From: Melioribacteraceae bacterium
GTDB lineage: Bacteria; Bacteroidota; Ignavibacteria; Ignavibacteriales; Melioribacteraceae
Length of the DNA: 64,000 nt
Direction: 5' to 3'
Assembly: GCA_021647785.1 (NCBI GenBank)
Contig: JAKIUC010000010.1
Span: 17,177-81,176, forward strand
Shown here: positions 7,568 to 17,354 of the stretch, piece after piece
How positions within the stretch are numbered: the stretch's first letter is position 1
How the letters are laid out: each line of letters begins with the position of its first letter
Translations under genes and position numbers: made by a program
Notes under the pieces: generated by a model
The model's database searches: none
The model's input: only the letters and a program-made list of their open reading frames with translations
Told to the model about the DNA's origin: nothing

Positions 7568-9310
7568 TTAATTTATTTTATTCTGAAATGATATTTGTTT
7601 TAATGTCAATTTTAAATTTTTAATATTTAATCCTTTGTGAGGCTTACTTTTGTCTTTTCTTCGTAACTCAATTGAGTTAATAGAATTAACATCCAGTTTA
7701 AACTCATCAATACCTTTCAAATAAATATTATTATTAGAATAATTTTCATAGGGATGAATTAAATATTCTTTATTATTTATAGTTAAAATTAAGTCTTCAT
7801 TAATATCATTAGTTATGCTTTCAAGAATAATTTTGTAATTTGATTGAGACTTAACCATTAGCATCCAATTCAATTTAACAACTGTTGTCTTGTTTGAATA
7901 ATAATCATGTTCACTATAACTATGAAATTTTTCGGTATTGTTAGCATTTAGTATAATATTTTCTTTATCATTTAGGGTAAGTAAATGAGCCGGAGTATAT
8001 ATTAAATCATCTTTATATTCCACAACTATAACAGTAGAATATTTATTTTTAATAACTTCTTCTGTCAACTTAATTATAAGATTATCATTCTTGTATTCAC
8101 TTTTTAATGATGCATCTTTGTTAACAAGTGGATAAATTATTTTAATTTTTGAATTAATTCCTTTTAGAGTTAGCTTCCTTTCTTCAGGAAAATCCATAAC
8201 ATGAAGATACAACTTACCTGGTTTTGAAGTAATGACTCCCCAATCTTGCTCCATTAAAGGAGAAACACTTGTATTGTAAACAGATTCCCCATTCTTTTTG
8301 ATCCAATTACCAATGCGTTTAAGAACTTGTTTTTCAAAATCTATAACAGAACCATCTGCTGTAGGTCCAATATTAAGAAGATAATTTCCTCCTAAACTTA
8401 CAGTAGTTAATAAGTCCTCTATTTTTTCAGATACTTTCAAATCTATATCACCCCTTTCTTGCCACGATCTATAGCTCCATGTTTCATGAAATATGGATGC
8501 AGGTGTTTGCCAAGGAACCCCCATCTTGAAATCTGGTTTGTAATTATCACCCATTACAACAAAATCTCCTTGATCGTTCCAGAGCCTGCCGCTTATTAAA
8601 CAGTTAGGCTGTATCCGTTTAACCAATTCGGCTATTTCTTTACTTTGCTCAAATGTTGGCGAACCCATATCAAACCATAATTCAGAAATCTCACCATAGT
8701 TTGTTAAAAGTTCTTCTATCTGATTTAAGTTGTATTTATGATGTTTAGGAGGAATAGAATCAGAATTTCTGACAGAGGTAAAGGGTAAAGCTCCAGGATA
8801 ATGCCAATCGATTAAGGAAAAATAGACTCCAAAACCTAAATTATGACGTTGGCAAGCTTCGGATAATTCCTTAATAATATCACGATTATATGGTGTTGCA
8901 TCAACAACTTTAAAGTTTGAAAATGCAGTTTTAAACATATTAAAACCATCATGATGTTTAGAAGTAATTATTATTGATTTCATTCCTGCATCCTTTGCAA
9001 TAAGAGCAATCGAATCAGGATTCCATAAAATCGGATTAAATTGTTGAGCTAACTAGTTATAATCTTTGTCAGGAATATTTCCATGACCTTTAATTTACTC
9101 ACTGTATCCATTTATCTTTTCACCGTTCCAAATGCCGGCAGGTATGGAATATATACCCCAATGAATAAACATTGAGAATTTTTCATTTTGCCACTGCTCC
9201 ATACCTTCTTATATGGTTAATTCTTCATTATCTTTATTATTTAAGGATTCTTTATTGCATGAAACAATTATTAAAGAGATGATAATCAATAGATGTTCTT
9301 CTGTTTTTTC
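7568..9310 (-). pseudogene. GH29 alpha-L-fucosidase broken by three in-frame stops
   Basis: The intact part (start codon at 8983) has 471 codons of a GH29 fucosidase: TSKHHDGFNMF, the candidate nucleophile Asp in LWFDMGSPT, GGNYLLNIGPTADG and a C-terminal beta domain. Reading upstream in the same frame recovers the missing N-terminal family sequence: LIIVSC (lipobox), MFIHWGIYSIPAGIWNG, GYSE and LAQQFNPILWNPDSIALIA. This stretch is interrupted by stops at 9209-9211 (TAA), 9095-9097 (TAA) and 9053-9055 (TAG), with no frameshift. The second stop falls where the family usually has Trp after YSE. No ATG precedes the signal before an upstream stop at 9359-9361. The remaining 471-residue frame lacks the HWG active-site strand and is unlikely to be functional. 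Neighbouring genes end with these same stops, so codon reassignment is not supported. Confidence 0.9.
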
Positions 9311-9452
9311 TCCAAGATATTCACTTTTTTTGTTTTTGAAATTGTTTAAAACTTGTAGTTAATGGTATGGATATGCGTAGTGCGGGGTTTATTTGTACTT
9401 CACTTTCAAGTTACTGCTAATTTTCATTATTTTGTAGAATTAATTGTATCGA

Positions 9453-10421
9453 TTAAAAAAGTGAACGTGCAAATTTCAGATCTTTCCTTAAATATTCAAA
9501 TATTTCCTTTTTAGGCATTGAAGGATTCAAGTTCCCTCTCTCCGCACCACCGAGTGGATATTCTGAATGGATAGAAATAGGTCCGGGAATTTTCAAATCT
9601 TTAATCATTTGAGAAAAAGCAGCAAAATCAACAGCACCTTCGCCGGCGGGAACATTTTTAGCTCTCCATTTACCATCTACTTTTCCCCAAGTATAATCTT
9701 TAATAATAAAACTTTGAATATGGCTGGCAATAGTTCTTAGTTTTATTTTCCAATCAGTTGCTCCACCAACCATAGCATGACGAATATCAAACTGGCAGCC
9801 AATATAACGCGGGTCTAGATGCCTTATACATTCCCATAGATCTAATATTGGAGAACCAAAAAAATATTTATAAACAGAATCATGATTTTGATAAGAACCA
9901 GTAATATTGTATTGCCTGTTTATATCTGCAAGTTCTTTCATTTTTATTTTTATTTCATCCAACGAGCTTTGGATAGTTCTATCATCCGTATAATAATAAT
10001 AACCCATACGATAGTTTTTTATTCCCAAAGCATTAGCTGTTTTCAATATTTTTTCAGTATGCTTATCATTTGCATCATTGATGCCAGTGGAAATCATGAT
10101 AGTATTAAGTCCTTCCTTCTTCAATATTTCCACAGCTTTCGGTAAATCTTCTTCAACTCGTTCTGGTACTACATGAACATTATTTCTAGGTCGCACAGTT
10201 AAATCAACACCATCGAAACCTAACTCAACCAATACTGGTGCCATTTCTTTAACTGTAAGGAATTGTAAAACTTTTGAAAAGAGACAAATTTTATATTTTG
10301 ATTGTTGAGCAAATATATCGAGATTACTTAATCCTCCAAACTGTAATGCCGCACCAGCAGCTAAGCTTGTTTTAATAAAACTTCTTCTTGAATTTTTATT
10401 TAATTTCATTTGAACATCCAT
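9453..10421 (-). CDS. Sugar phosphate isomerase/epimerase-like TIM-barrel protein, Tat-type signal
   Basis: A protein of 322 residues with an export signal of twin-arginine type (NSRRSFIKTSLAAGAALQFGG, residues 9-30), followed by an AP endonuclease 2-like TIM barrel. Visible family strands include GFDGVDLTVRP near residue 68, NTIMISTG near residue 105, SYQNHDS near residue 175, CQFDIRHAMVGG near residue 208 and HIQSFIIKDYTWG near residue 232. The acidic and His residues in these strands normally bind a divalent metal. Exported members accompany Gfo/Idh/MocA oxidoreductases in keto-sugar pathways. ATG codons at 10421 and 10406 are both possible starts; the second (MKLNKNSRRSF) leaves a more standard signal. 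The frameshifted upstream gene overlaps this start by a few bases. Confidence 0.85.
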   Translation of the reverse strand: MDVQMKLNKNSRRSFIKTSLAAGAALQFGGLSNLDIFAQQSKYKICLFSKVLQFLTVKEMAPVLVELGFDGVDLTVRPRNNVHVVPERVEEDLPKAVEILKKEGLNTIMISTGINDANDKHTEKILKTANALGIKNYRMGYYYYTDDRTIQSSLDEIKIKMKELADINRQYNITGSYQNHDSVYKYFFGSPILDLWECIRHLDPRYIGCQFDIRHAMVGGATDWKIKLRTIASHIQSFIIKDYTWGKVDGKWRAKNVPAGEGAVDFAAFSQMIKDLKIPGPISIHSEYPLGGAERGNLNPSMPKKEIFEYLRKDLKFARSLF

Positions 10422-10902
10422 TGATTTTTTAAAAATATCTTGCTTTTTAAATTAATTTGAGATTCATGCATATGAATACAAATCCATTTCCCATTTTGTT
10501 TTTCGAAAACATTTGTCATAAGAAAATCCCCTCCCAGTTCTTCTCTTTTATTAGACCTTTCATTTGTGCATTGTAAGTTGCCAAGGCAGTGTTTCCCATT
10601 ATTTTAATATTCATTTGGGAAGTAACCAATGTAAAATTCTTCATGATTTCAATGTGTTTATCAGTTAATTGCTTTGTAGAATAGACACTGCCTCTTGCAG
10701 AAAAAAGATGCCAATCAGTTGAACAAAATTTGTTCATTTTTTGAACATTCTGTTCGCTAAGAGCCAGCCATATTTGATCAATTACTTTTTTTACTTGTAC
10801 AGAATCTTCTGAATATATATCTTGCATTCTTTGGGTATATGAAATTGAACTTACAAATAACAAAATAAATATTGCTACAATTAAAGTTTTTATTTTTTTT
10901 AT
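10406..10902 (-). pseudogene. Frameshifted DUF4440/SnoaL-like protein with lost start
   Basis: The 5' frame (stop at 10516-10518) encodes a signal-like stretch and then SVQVKKVIDQIWLALSEQNVQKMNKFCSTDWHLF and NTALATYNAQMKGL, an NTF2-fold DUF4440 pattern. The expected C-terminal strand is in another frame, ending at 10406-10408: GGDFLMTNVFEKQNGKW and ICIHMHES, the usual VFVKxDGKWxxVHxH pattern. The two join around 10530-10545, so one frameshift separates them. Upstream of the TTG at 10863 the frame continues as a hydrophobic signal (KKIKTLIVAIFILLF) after a ribosome-binding-like AAAGGA. However, it has only ATA/ATT codons where an ATG is expected. A decayed gene is the simplest reading; a sequencing or assembly error could explain the frameshift alone. 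Confidence 0.75.
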
Positions 10903-11009
10903 TATCCTTTATTGTTAAACTATGTTATAATTTCACAACACAAATTTCTGTTTCTTTTGATACAAGTTGTAACTATTAACTTACTTAAATTCAATAAATC
11001 ATTGAAAAT

Positions 11010-11948
11010 TTATTCTAACTCTCTTATCCAATCTATACAAATCTCAGGCCATTTTGATAGACGACCTTTTCCCCTTGCAAATGCAAAACCATGACCGCCA
11101 TAAGGATAGATATGTAATTCTGCCGATATATTTTTCTTCCTTAACGCATCAAAAAAAAGAAGGCTATTTTCTACAGTAACCCCTTTATCATCAGCTGAAT
11201 GAAAAAGAATTGTAGGTGGCGTATCTTCCGTTACTTGAAGTTCATTAGAAAAAAGTTGAACTAAACTATCACTTGGGTTTTCCCCCAACAATGCTTTTTT
11301 AGAAACTTTATGTGTACAGTCAGCAGTGAATGAAATTACCGGATAAACCAAAATCATAAAATCTGGTCTGCTGCTTTGCTGTTCAATTGGGTCTTCGGAT
11401 GTTTTATTTCCATTATCGAAGTGTGTACCTGCTGTTGAAGCAAGATGCCCGCCAGCAGAAAAACCCATTACACCAATTTTATCAGAATCAATACGCCACT
11501 CTTCAGCATTTGCTCTTGCCATACGAATTGCTCGTTGAATATCAAGCAAAGGAGTTTTATGAGGAATAATGTTGCTCTTGGAAATTGGCAATCTATATTT
11601 TAATACTATCCCCGTAATGCCATTTGCGTTTAACCACTTGGCAACATCCAACCCTTCCCAATCATAAGCCAAACCATGATAGCCACCGCCCGGAGCAATG
11701 ATTACCGCTTCCTTAGTAGAGTTGGCTCTTGCAGGAGAATACACTGTAATAGTAGGCTCTTGAACATAACTGATTGAATAGTGAGTTTCCTTTATTTTAA
11801 CAATTTCAACTTCATCCGTTTTTTGAAAATTAGGAATTTCGTTTTCATATAAAGGTATAATTTTTTCTTGTGCATTTAGTGTGCTAATTAAGAATAGAGT
11901 AATAAATAAATATTGAAAAATTACTATGTGTATTTTTTTGTATATCAT
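11010..11948 (-). CDS. Secreted alpha/beta-hydrolase, acetyl-xylan-esterase-like
   Basis: A 312-residue hydrolase with a signal peptide (residues 1-26). The fold opens with AVIIAPGGGYHGLAYDWEG (the GGGY oxyanion element near residue 88). The nucleophile is Ser164 in GFSAGGHLAS. The acid is probably the Asp in HSADDKGV near residue 253, and the base is His in YPYGGHGFAF near residue 293. This layout matches carbohydrate esterases that remove acetyl groups from polysaccharides (BD-FAE/AXE-like). It lies among other esterases and sulfatases, so de-O-acetylation of the glycan is the likely job. Feruloyl or other acyl groups cannot be excluded. Confidence 0.85.
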   Translation of the reverse strand: MIYKKIHIVIFQYLFITLFLISTLNAQEKIIPLYENEIPNFQKTDEVEIVKIKETHYSISYVQEPTITVYSPARANSTKEAVIIAPGGGYHGLAYDWEGLDVAKWLNANGITGIVLKYRLPISKSNIIPHKTPLLDIQRAIRMARANAEEWRIDSDKIGVMGFSAGGHLASTAGTHFDNGNKTSEDPIEQQSSRPDFMILVYPVISFTADCTHKVSKKALLGENPSDSLVQLFSNELQVTEDTPPTILFHSADDKGVTVENSLLFFDALRKKNISAELHIYPYGGHGFAFARGKGRLSKWPEICIDWIRELE

Positions 11949-12031
11949 AATTATTTAATTCCTTTTTGTGAGTTTACCTGTTCCGTATTTTTACGGCATC
12001 TTTTTTTGTGCCAATTTGTGAAATTCGTGTC

Positions 12032-13303
12032 TTATTCTTTATCAACAATAGTAAGTATAGCTTTTATCAAAGCATCAGCTATTTTATAAGCTCCTAAATC
12101 ATTAGGGTGTTTGCCATCAACTGTGCATTCAAAATAATCATTTCCATAAATTTCAGAACCATCAATAAAATATATATTATCATCCCCTTTTGCTTTTCGT
12201 TCTTCTACCATTTTTTTTTGAAAATCTCTATTAGACATTAAAGTTTTATACATTTCACTACCCTCTTGTGCAGCAGTATAGCGTGTTTTTGACATAATCA
12301 ATATTGGCGTTGTAGAGTGTTTTTCTCTTAATATATCAATAAAAGGGTTTATGTTTTTTTGGATTGTATGATTTGCATTGGCTTCATAATCTAAAATAAT
12401 AAAGCCTACATCAGAGATTTCATTAATAAGATGTGCTAATTCCGGCTCCCCTCTTCCATTTCCGGCAAAACCGAGGTTTACAAATTGTGCATCTAATTTT
12501 CGGCTAATAATATTGGAGTATGCCATTCCTGGTCTGGAGACATAACCTCCTTGAGTAATAGAGGTACCATAAATAACAAATTTATTTACATTAGAAAATA
12601 GTAATGGTTTATCAATTTTTGAATCCTGTTCCAACCCTATATATAGAGATTTCACACCGTTATAAAGAGGAAAGTTAAGCGTAAAATCGCGTAATTTAGT
12701 TTCGTCAGAACTAAAAAGTCTAGAAGTATATCTAACTGAATCACTAGAAAATCCAGCCGTTTTTAAATACCTTTTAATTCCATTTTCTGTTATGTATAAA
12801 TCAAATGCACTTTGACCGGAAGCAGACATACGGCTCATACTCGATTTTTTCTCTAATACAACCTTTATAAATATTACTTTACTGTCAGTCCTAAACCTAA
12901 CTTGCCCCCCAGCCGTTTTGTTTGATAGACGATCAACTGCTTCTATAATTTCCCAATTTGGATTAACAGGTAATCTCCTATAAACAGAATCTTCCTCTAT
13001 CCATTCAAATCCTACAAGCCCAAATGGTTCTTCTCTTGGGTCATGCCATACAATTATATCGTTATCACTTATTTTAGTATCCTCTTTTGAAACCGCTTTA
13101 TTATTAGATGCAATTTTGGGGTACACAATTGTGCTAATAAAAAAGATTAGAAAGAATATGTATACCGACAATGAAATAGTTTTCGGAATTCCAAAAGCAA
13201 ATATTGTCGGTATATAACAACAAAATTGGTTTCCAAAACCGAAAACCAATTTGTGTTGTGTATATTTAGTTTTTGAAATATTAATCATGTTGACCCTGCT
13301 CAT
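12032..13303 (-). CDS. SGNH/GDSL hydrolase with repeat-derived N-terminal extension
   Basis: A 423-residue esterase. The N-terminal beta domain (near residues 75-230) precedes an SGNH domain. That domain has block I GTSITQGGYVSRPG near residue 248 (catalytic Ser), block II GFAGNGRGEPE, a GxxxLDYEAN-like stretch and the Asp-His pair in DGKHPNDLGAYK near residue 404. This arrangement resembles two-domain GDSL enzymes acting on acetylated sugars. Codons 13 to about 48 are encoded by a palindromic repeat (13161-13265). The hydrophobic signal core VYIFFLIFFISTIVYP follows only after that, at residues 47-62, which is unusually far in. ATG codons at 13303 or 13288 begin the frame; the second has AGGG upstream. 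The repeat probably entered the signal-peptide region while keeping the frame open. Confidence 0.8.
   Translation of the reverse strand: MSRVNMINISKTKYTQHKLVFGFGNQFCCYIPTIFAFGIPKTISLSVYIFFLIFFISTIVYPKIASNNKAVSKEDTKISDNDIIVWHDPREEPFGLVGFEWIEEDSVYRRLPVNPNWEIIEAVDRLSNKTAGGQVRFRTDSKVIFIKVVLEKKSSMSRMSASGQSAFDLYITENGIKRYLKTAGFSSDSVRYTSRLFSSDETKLRDFTLNFPLYNGVKSLYIGLEQDSKIDKPLLFSNVNKFVIYGTSITQGGYVSRPGMAYSNIISRKLDAQFVNLGFAGNGRGEPELAHLINEISDVGFIILDYEANANHTIQKNINPFIDILREKHSTTPILIMSKTRYTAAQEGSEMYKTLMSNRDFQKKMVEERKAKGDDNIYFIDGSEIYGNDYFECTVDGKHPNDLGAYKIADALIKAILTIVDKE
13161..13265. repeat. Bipartite palindromic repeat (copy A) inside a gene
   Basis: Two adjacent hairpins. The first has perfect 12-base arms TATACCGACAAT (13161-13172) and ATTGTCGGTATA (13203-13214). 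The second has arms AAATTGGTTT (13223-13232) and AAACCAATTT (13243-13252), flanked by TATAACAAC and GTTGTGTATA. The same framework recurs at 56524-56653 with a different inner stem, and partly at 20545-20598. This copy lies within the 5' coding region of the SGNH hydrolase. Confidence 0.85.
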
Positions 13304-13355
13304 TAACAGATTCTATTGCAAGTCCCCAATCTGAAACATAGGGAGTAGTGTTTAC

Positions 13356-14672
13356 TTAGCTTTTTAACCATTTATCAAACCAATCAAATGCATCTTCCTG
13401 CATATTAACATCAAACTTATGATCGCCATCATAAAACTTTGTTAGATAATTTTTTCCTTTGCCAGCTTTATTATATATCTCAGTTAAAATATTATCCGCT
13501 TTTTTCATTTCCGAAAGGGTAAATAAACTATCTTGATTATTGCTCAGCACTAAAGTTGGTAATGGTACCCGTAGTCCTATAATTTCTGGAAAATCTAAAT
13601 ATTTTGGTAGTAATGGAGTATATGCCATCCAAGTGTGGGTATATGCTTTATGTAAAAGAAAATCTTGCCATGTTGACATAAATCCCACACTTACAGCACA
13701 TTTAATTCTTGTATCTATACCGCTTAAATATACTGTACGCAAACCTCCGCCTGATAAACCACCACATCCAATTTTTTCTGGATTAACATCCTCTCGTTTA
13801 CTAAGTATATCTAATGCTATTTGGTCCTCTGATAACACAACTCCAGGATATGTTGTACCTGCACAAAGTAAAGATTTAGAGAGAACATCTTCATGTTCAT
13901 TAGCCCAACTATTATATGTTTTTACATTTTCAATTTTATCAGGATTATCATCAGACTTACCCCAAGCTAACTTAGAAGTATCTTTGTAAAATACCCGACG
14001 GCTTCCGAATGAAAAAGCATCATGAACCAAAACAACATATCCGTGTTTTGCTATTTCATTAGCCCATGCTCTGCCTCCATAATCTTCAGTTTGGTGTCCA
14101 TCCATAAGTGGATGACTCTGATTAGAAGTCTTGGTTATTTTTCTTCTTCCAAAATATTTATTACCGCCGTGATCATGTAGAGCCAAAATGGCTGGCAATG
14201 GTTTTGTAATTCCTTTTGGTTTAAGAAGTATTGCTTTTGTTGGGTTACCGTATGGTAACTTCCAAGATAGTTCTTCTATTTCTAAATCATCAAAAGTGTA
14301 TTGTTTTTCAATTATTACTTTAGGTGTTTCGTTTATTTTAGGAGCAGCAATAAGTTCTTTCGTTTTGCTTAATGCCTCCTCTTTCCAAGGCTCAATATTT
14401 TTCCATTTATTTAATCGAAACGATAAAGCCGGAGGATTATCTACCAGTGATGCAGCCCACTCTCCATAACCTCCAATTATACTACCTTCAGAATTGTTTA
14501 TTGGTGAAGGTAATTGATTAAAATTATTTCCCATTGAATTAGAATTCATTGAAGAAGCCAATGAGTTTGTTAAAAATGGGTAACTTGCTGCAATAAGAGC
14601 CGTTTTTTTTATAAAGTTTCTTCTTGAATCACATGAACCAATTATATTGCTGTTTTTCTCTTTTCTTTTCAT
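13356..14672 (-). CDS. Secreted alpha/beta-hydrolase (Abhydrolase_7-like esterase)
   Basis: A 438-residue esterase with a twin-arginine type signal (DSRRNFIKKTALIAA, residues 16-30). The hydrolase domain covers about residues 140-438, with AILALHDHGGNKYFGRRK near residue 161, the nucleophile Ser307 in CGGLSGGGLRT, and His in YDGDHKFDVNMQED near residue 418. The long insertion with GGRAWANEIAKHGYVVLVHDAF is typical of large secreted esterases related to acetyl xylan esterase and dienelactone hydrolase. It sits 41 bases from the PhoD phosphatase gene and 52 bases from the SGNH hydrolase gene, forming an esterase run. The acyl group removed is not deducible. Confidence 0.8.
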   Translation of the reverse strand: MKRKEKNSNIIGSCDSRRNFIKKTALIAASYPFLTNSLASSMNSNSMGNNFNQLPSPINNSEGSIIGGYGEWAASLVDNPPALSFRLNKWKNIEPWKEEALSKTKELIAAPKINETPKVIIEKQYTFDDLEIEELSWKLPYGNPTKAILLKPKGITKPLPAILALHDHGGNKYFGRRKITKTSNQSHPLMDGHQTEDYGGRAWANEIAKHGYVVLVHDAFSFGSRRVFYKDTSKLAWGKSDDNPDKIENVKTYNSWANEHEDVLSKSLLCAGTTYPGVVLSEDQIALDILSKREDVNPEKIGCGGLSGGGLRTVYLSGIDTRIKCAVSVGFMSTWQDFLLHKAYTHTWMAYTPLLPKYLDFPEIIGLRVPLPTLVLSNNQDSLFTLSEMKKADNILTEIYNKAGKGKNYLTKFYDGDHKFDVNMQEDAFDWFDKWLKS

Positions 14673-14713
14673 TTCAGTCCTATTACATAATTGAGGTTTT
14701 ACGATACGAATCT

Positions 14714-17254
14714 CTAAAATTTAACAATCAATTTTTCATCAGGATTCTGAGTTGGTAAAATACCTTTTATAACTTCAACAAGTTCCCTTTCTGTATCTTT
14801 AACTATTATTTTATAGCTGCTTTGTTTAAATACTTTCGGACTAAACTCATTCCCCTTAATTCTAACACAATAAACCAATTCTCCTGTTTTCTCATCTACT
14901 ATTTCAACTACAGGATTTTCGAAGCCTGGCACTGAAATAGTTGGAAGATGAGCAAATGCTTTTCGTCCATAATTATCGAACTGACTTATTGTTTTGGGCC
15001 AGCCTTTATATTGTTCTTCATCATTTAGTGGATTGGCATAACGAGGCCAGCACTCCATTGTAATTGTTCTATTTTTCTTGTTCATTTTAACGATTCCATA
15101 ACCTGGCATATTATCGTGAAGATTTAGCGGTTCATGGTTAGATGACACTTTTGTGAAACTAGTGGGATTTGTAACTGCATATACTGTAACCAAGTTATTA
15201 AATCCGTCTCTATGTTTTCCCATGTTTTGAAGAGCATCTTTTTCTCTATCTTTGCCAATATTTTCTGGCCACCATGTCCGCGGATAATAGTTGGCAATTG
15301 ATGGTACACAAAATGAATAAATAGCATCATTCCATTCATCAATACCATGATGAACAATAGAAGCTAAATGCTGATCTCCAGCTAAGTGAAAAACAAAACC
15401 TTTCCGCAAAACATCAACAGCTTTATTTCTTCCAGTTTGAGGCCATCCGTCAGAATCAAGGTCGGCAATTAGACGAAAAAGTTTGGGACCATGATGCGTT
15501 GCCATATTCGCAAAAATAGTTTGAGATAGTACAATCTTCATCTCCTCCCCTTTCCAGTTGGTTGTCCAATCATCTAAGAATTTTAACTGACGTTCGCCAA
15601 GTAATTTTTTGCCTGGCATATCAATCTTCTTAATATCAAATTTTGGGTCTATGATATGATCGGGTCTGCCTCGCGAAATAAACGGATTATCAGCACATCC
15701 GGACTTAAATTTTCGGTCTTCCAGAACAGCGAATCCAATTCCTCCATAAGTGAAATTGGTATAATAAACCCCAATATTTTGCTCTATTGGAGTTGGGTCA
15801 TAAGGATCTGGTAAGTTGCTGCATTGAGTTCGTTCCACCATTTTAACAAACCATGCCGGATGAACGTACCCACCTTTATCATCTTTATCCGTGGAACGTC
15901 CATTTTGCCCCCATAAATTTCCTTGATAAACATCGTGGTCATCAGGAATTGAAATGGTTGGAATATCCTTTGTTAAATCGCGATATGCCAAGCAGTAGAG
16001 ATACCATTTGTATAAATAATCTAATTCATAATTTTCTGTATCAAGAAAAGTTGGACTCATTTTTTCGTAAATCTGATCTCCGCTAAAAAACATTACATCA
16101 GGTTTAATTATTTTAATATTATCAACAATATCTTTATGCGGATACCAAATTCCAGTAGAATCAAAATTAAAAATCCCTTCTGTTTTAGATAATCCGGGAC
16201 GAGCAATATTGTAATTTCCTGTAAAGGCAGCAATTACTATTTCTTCTTTTTCTACAGGATCATGTTTAATAGTTCCTTCCCAAAAAGCATTTTCATGAAT
16301 ATTTATTGATGATTGATAAATATATTTCACACGGTAAGAAATCTCTTTGGAAGAATTCCAGTTGGTTACTTTAAAAGTTGCAGTATATCCGGGAGTTATT
16401 ATTTTAGTTTTTGAAATCTCCTGCCAGCTGCCATTTTCTTTTATTTCAAGTGCAACTTCCTGCGGATCGGTTTTACCTATCGGAGCCATTTGGGCAGTCA
16501 TTTTTAAAATATTATTGCCGAGTGTATATTGTGTACTAATTATTGGACCAATGCTTTCTCTAAGTTTCTCAAGTTTACTTCCACTAACTTCAAGATTATT
16601 AAACCAAAATGAACCTGGATTATCACCAATGCCTGGATGCGAAACTAATGCAATATTACCAATCATTCTATCTTTGTTGATACCTGATAAGATTAATTTT
16701 GATTTTCCATTTTTTAGAATTAAATCATATTGAGAATTATTGGATGTTACTTCAACAGAGAAACTATTAATTTTAGAGAGTTCCGTTTTAATTTGTTTTA
16801 AAATTTTTCCATCTTCCATATCTTTAATAAACAAATTGCCCGAAGAAGAAATACCGGCAAAAAGACCAGCTCCTGGACCAATATTTTGTTGAATTAGGGA
16901 AGCTCCCAACACATCAAGTTTAGCTCCCGCACCAATTAAAAATCCGGATGCAGCATCATTATTTTGGGGTGATTGGAGAGTACCCATATCAACTTTTCCC
17001 AAAAAATTACCACTAATATTTGCTAACCTAAAATTAATTAAATGAGTTGTTCTCATTAAAAGTTTAGGATTGTTTGCAACACATTCTAACTGTCCATTTT
17101 GAATTTTCCAATCTTGTAGCCGATTTGACCAAAATTCACTTCCAACCCAAACTCTATCGTTTAATGTACTCCACGATTTATTGAAGTAATTTTCACGAGA
17201 TTGGCATGAGACGAATAGTAGAGTTAACAAAATTGCAATTAGTAATTTTTTCAT
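14714..17254 (-). CDS. PhoD-like metallophosphatase lipoprotein
   Basis: An 846-residue lipoprotein (lipobox LLFVSC). The first 340 residues are beta-rich, with a laminin/concanavalin-like part and an Ig-like part. The PhoD-type catalytic domain follows: DVMFFSGDQIYEKMSP near residue 397, PTISIPDDHDVYQGNLWGQ near residue 445, GERQLKFLDDW near residue 583, and the metal-binding FVFHLAGDQHLASIVHHG near residue 655. PhoD enzymes hydrolyse phosphate esters or diesters using Ca/Fe. In a glycan locus it could remove phosphate substituents, or it may simply scavenge phosphate. The double N-terminal beta extension is longer than in classical PhoD and may bind carbohydrate. Confidence 0.85.
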   Translation of the reverse strand: MKKLLIAILLTLLFVSCQSRENYFNKSWSTLNDRVWVGSEFWSNRLQDWKIQNGQLECVANNPKLLMRTTHLINFRLANISGNFLGKVDMGTLQSPQNNDAASGFLIGAGAKLDVLGASLIQQNIGPGAGLFAGISSSGNLFIKDMEDGKILKQIKTELSKINSFSVEVTSNNSQYDLILKNGKSKLILSGINKDRMIGNIALVSHPGIGDNPGSFWFNNLEVSGSKLEKLRESIGPIISTQYTLGNNILKMTAQMAPIGKTDPQEVALEIKENGSWQEISKTKIITPGYTATFKVTNWNSSKEISYRVKYIYQSSINIHENAFWEGTIKHDPVEKEEIVIAAFTGNYNIARPGLSKTEGIFNFDSTGIWYPHKDIVDNIKIIKPDVMFFSGDQIYEKMSPTFLDTENYELDYLYKWYLYCLAYRDLTKDIPTISIPDDHDVYQGNLWGQNGRSTDKDDKGGYVHPAWFVKMVERTQCSNLPDPYDPTPIEQNIGVYYTNFTYGGIGFAVLEDRKFKSGCADNPFISRGRPDHIIDPKFDIKKIDMPGKKLLGERQLKFLDDWTTNWKGEEMKIVLSQTIFANMATHHGPKLFRLIADLDSDGWPQTGRNKAVDVLRKGFVFHLAGDQHLASIVHHGIDEWNDAIYSFCVPSIANYYPRTWWPENIGKDREKDALQNMGKHRDGFNNLVTVYAVTNPTSFTKVSSNHEPLNLHDNMPGYGIVKMNKKNRTITMECWPRYANPLNDEEQYKGWPKTISQFDNYGRKAFAHLPTISVPGFENPVVEIVDEKTGELVYCVRIKGNEFSPKVFKQSSYKIIVKDTERELVEVIKGILPTQNPDEKLIVKF

Positions 17255-17354
17255 CTAAAAAACTGAATTAATTTAAAATGTTGATTTATGAAATTAGAAA
17301 ATTCTTTACTTTTTTTCATTTCTACTCTCTACTTTATGAATTCAAATTTGCTAA

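Noticed and set aside
9053..9211. Stop-codon reassignment or programmed read-through in the fucosidase gene
   Set aside because: Both TAA and TAG occur at the broken positions and both are used as ordinary stops by intact neighbours; the start codon is also missing.
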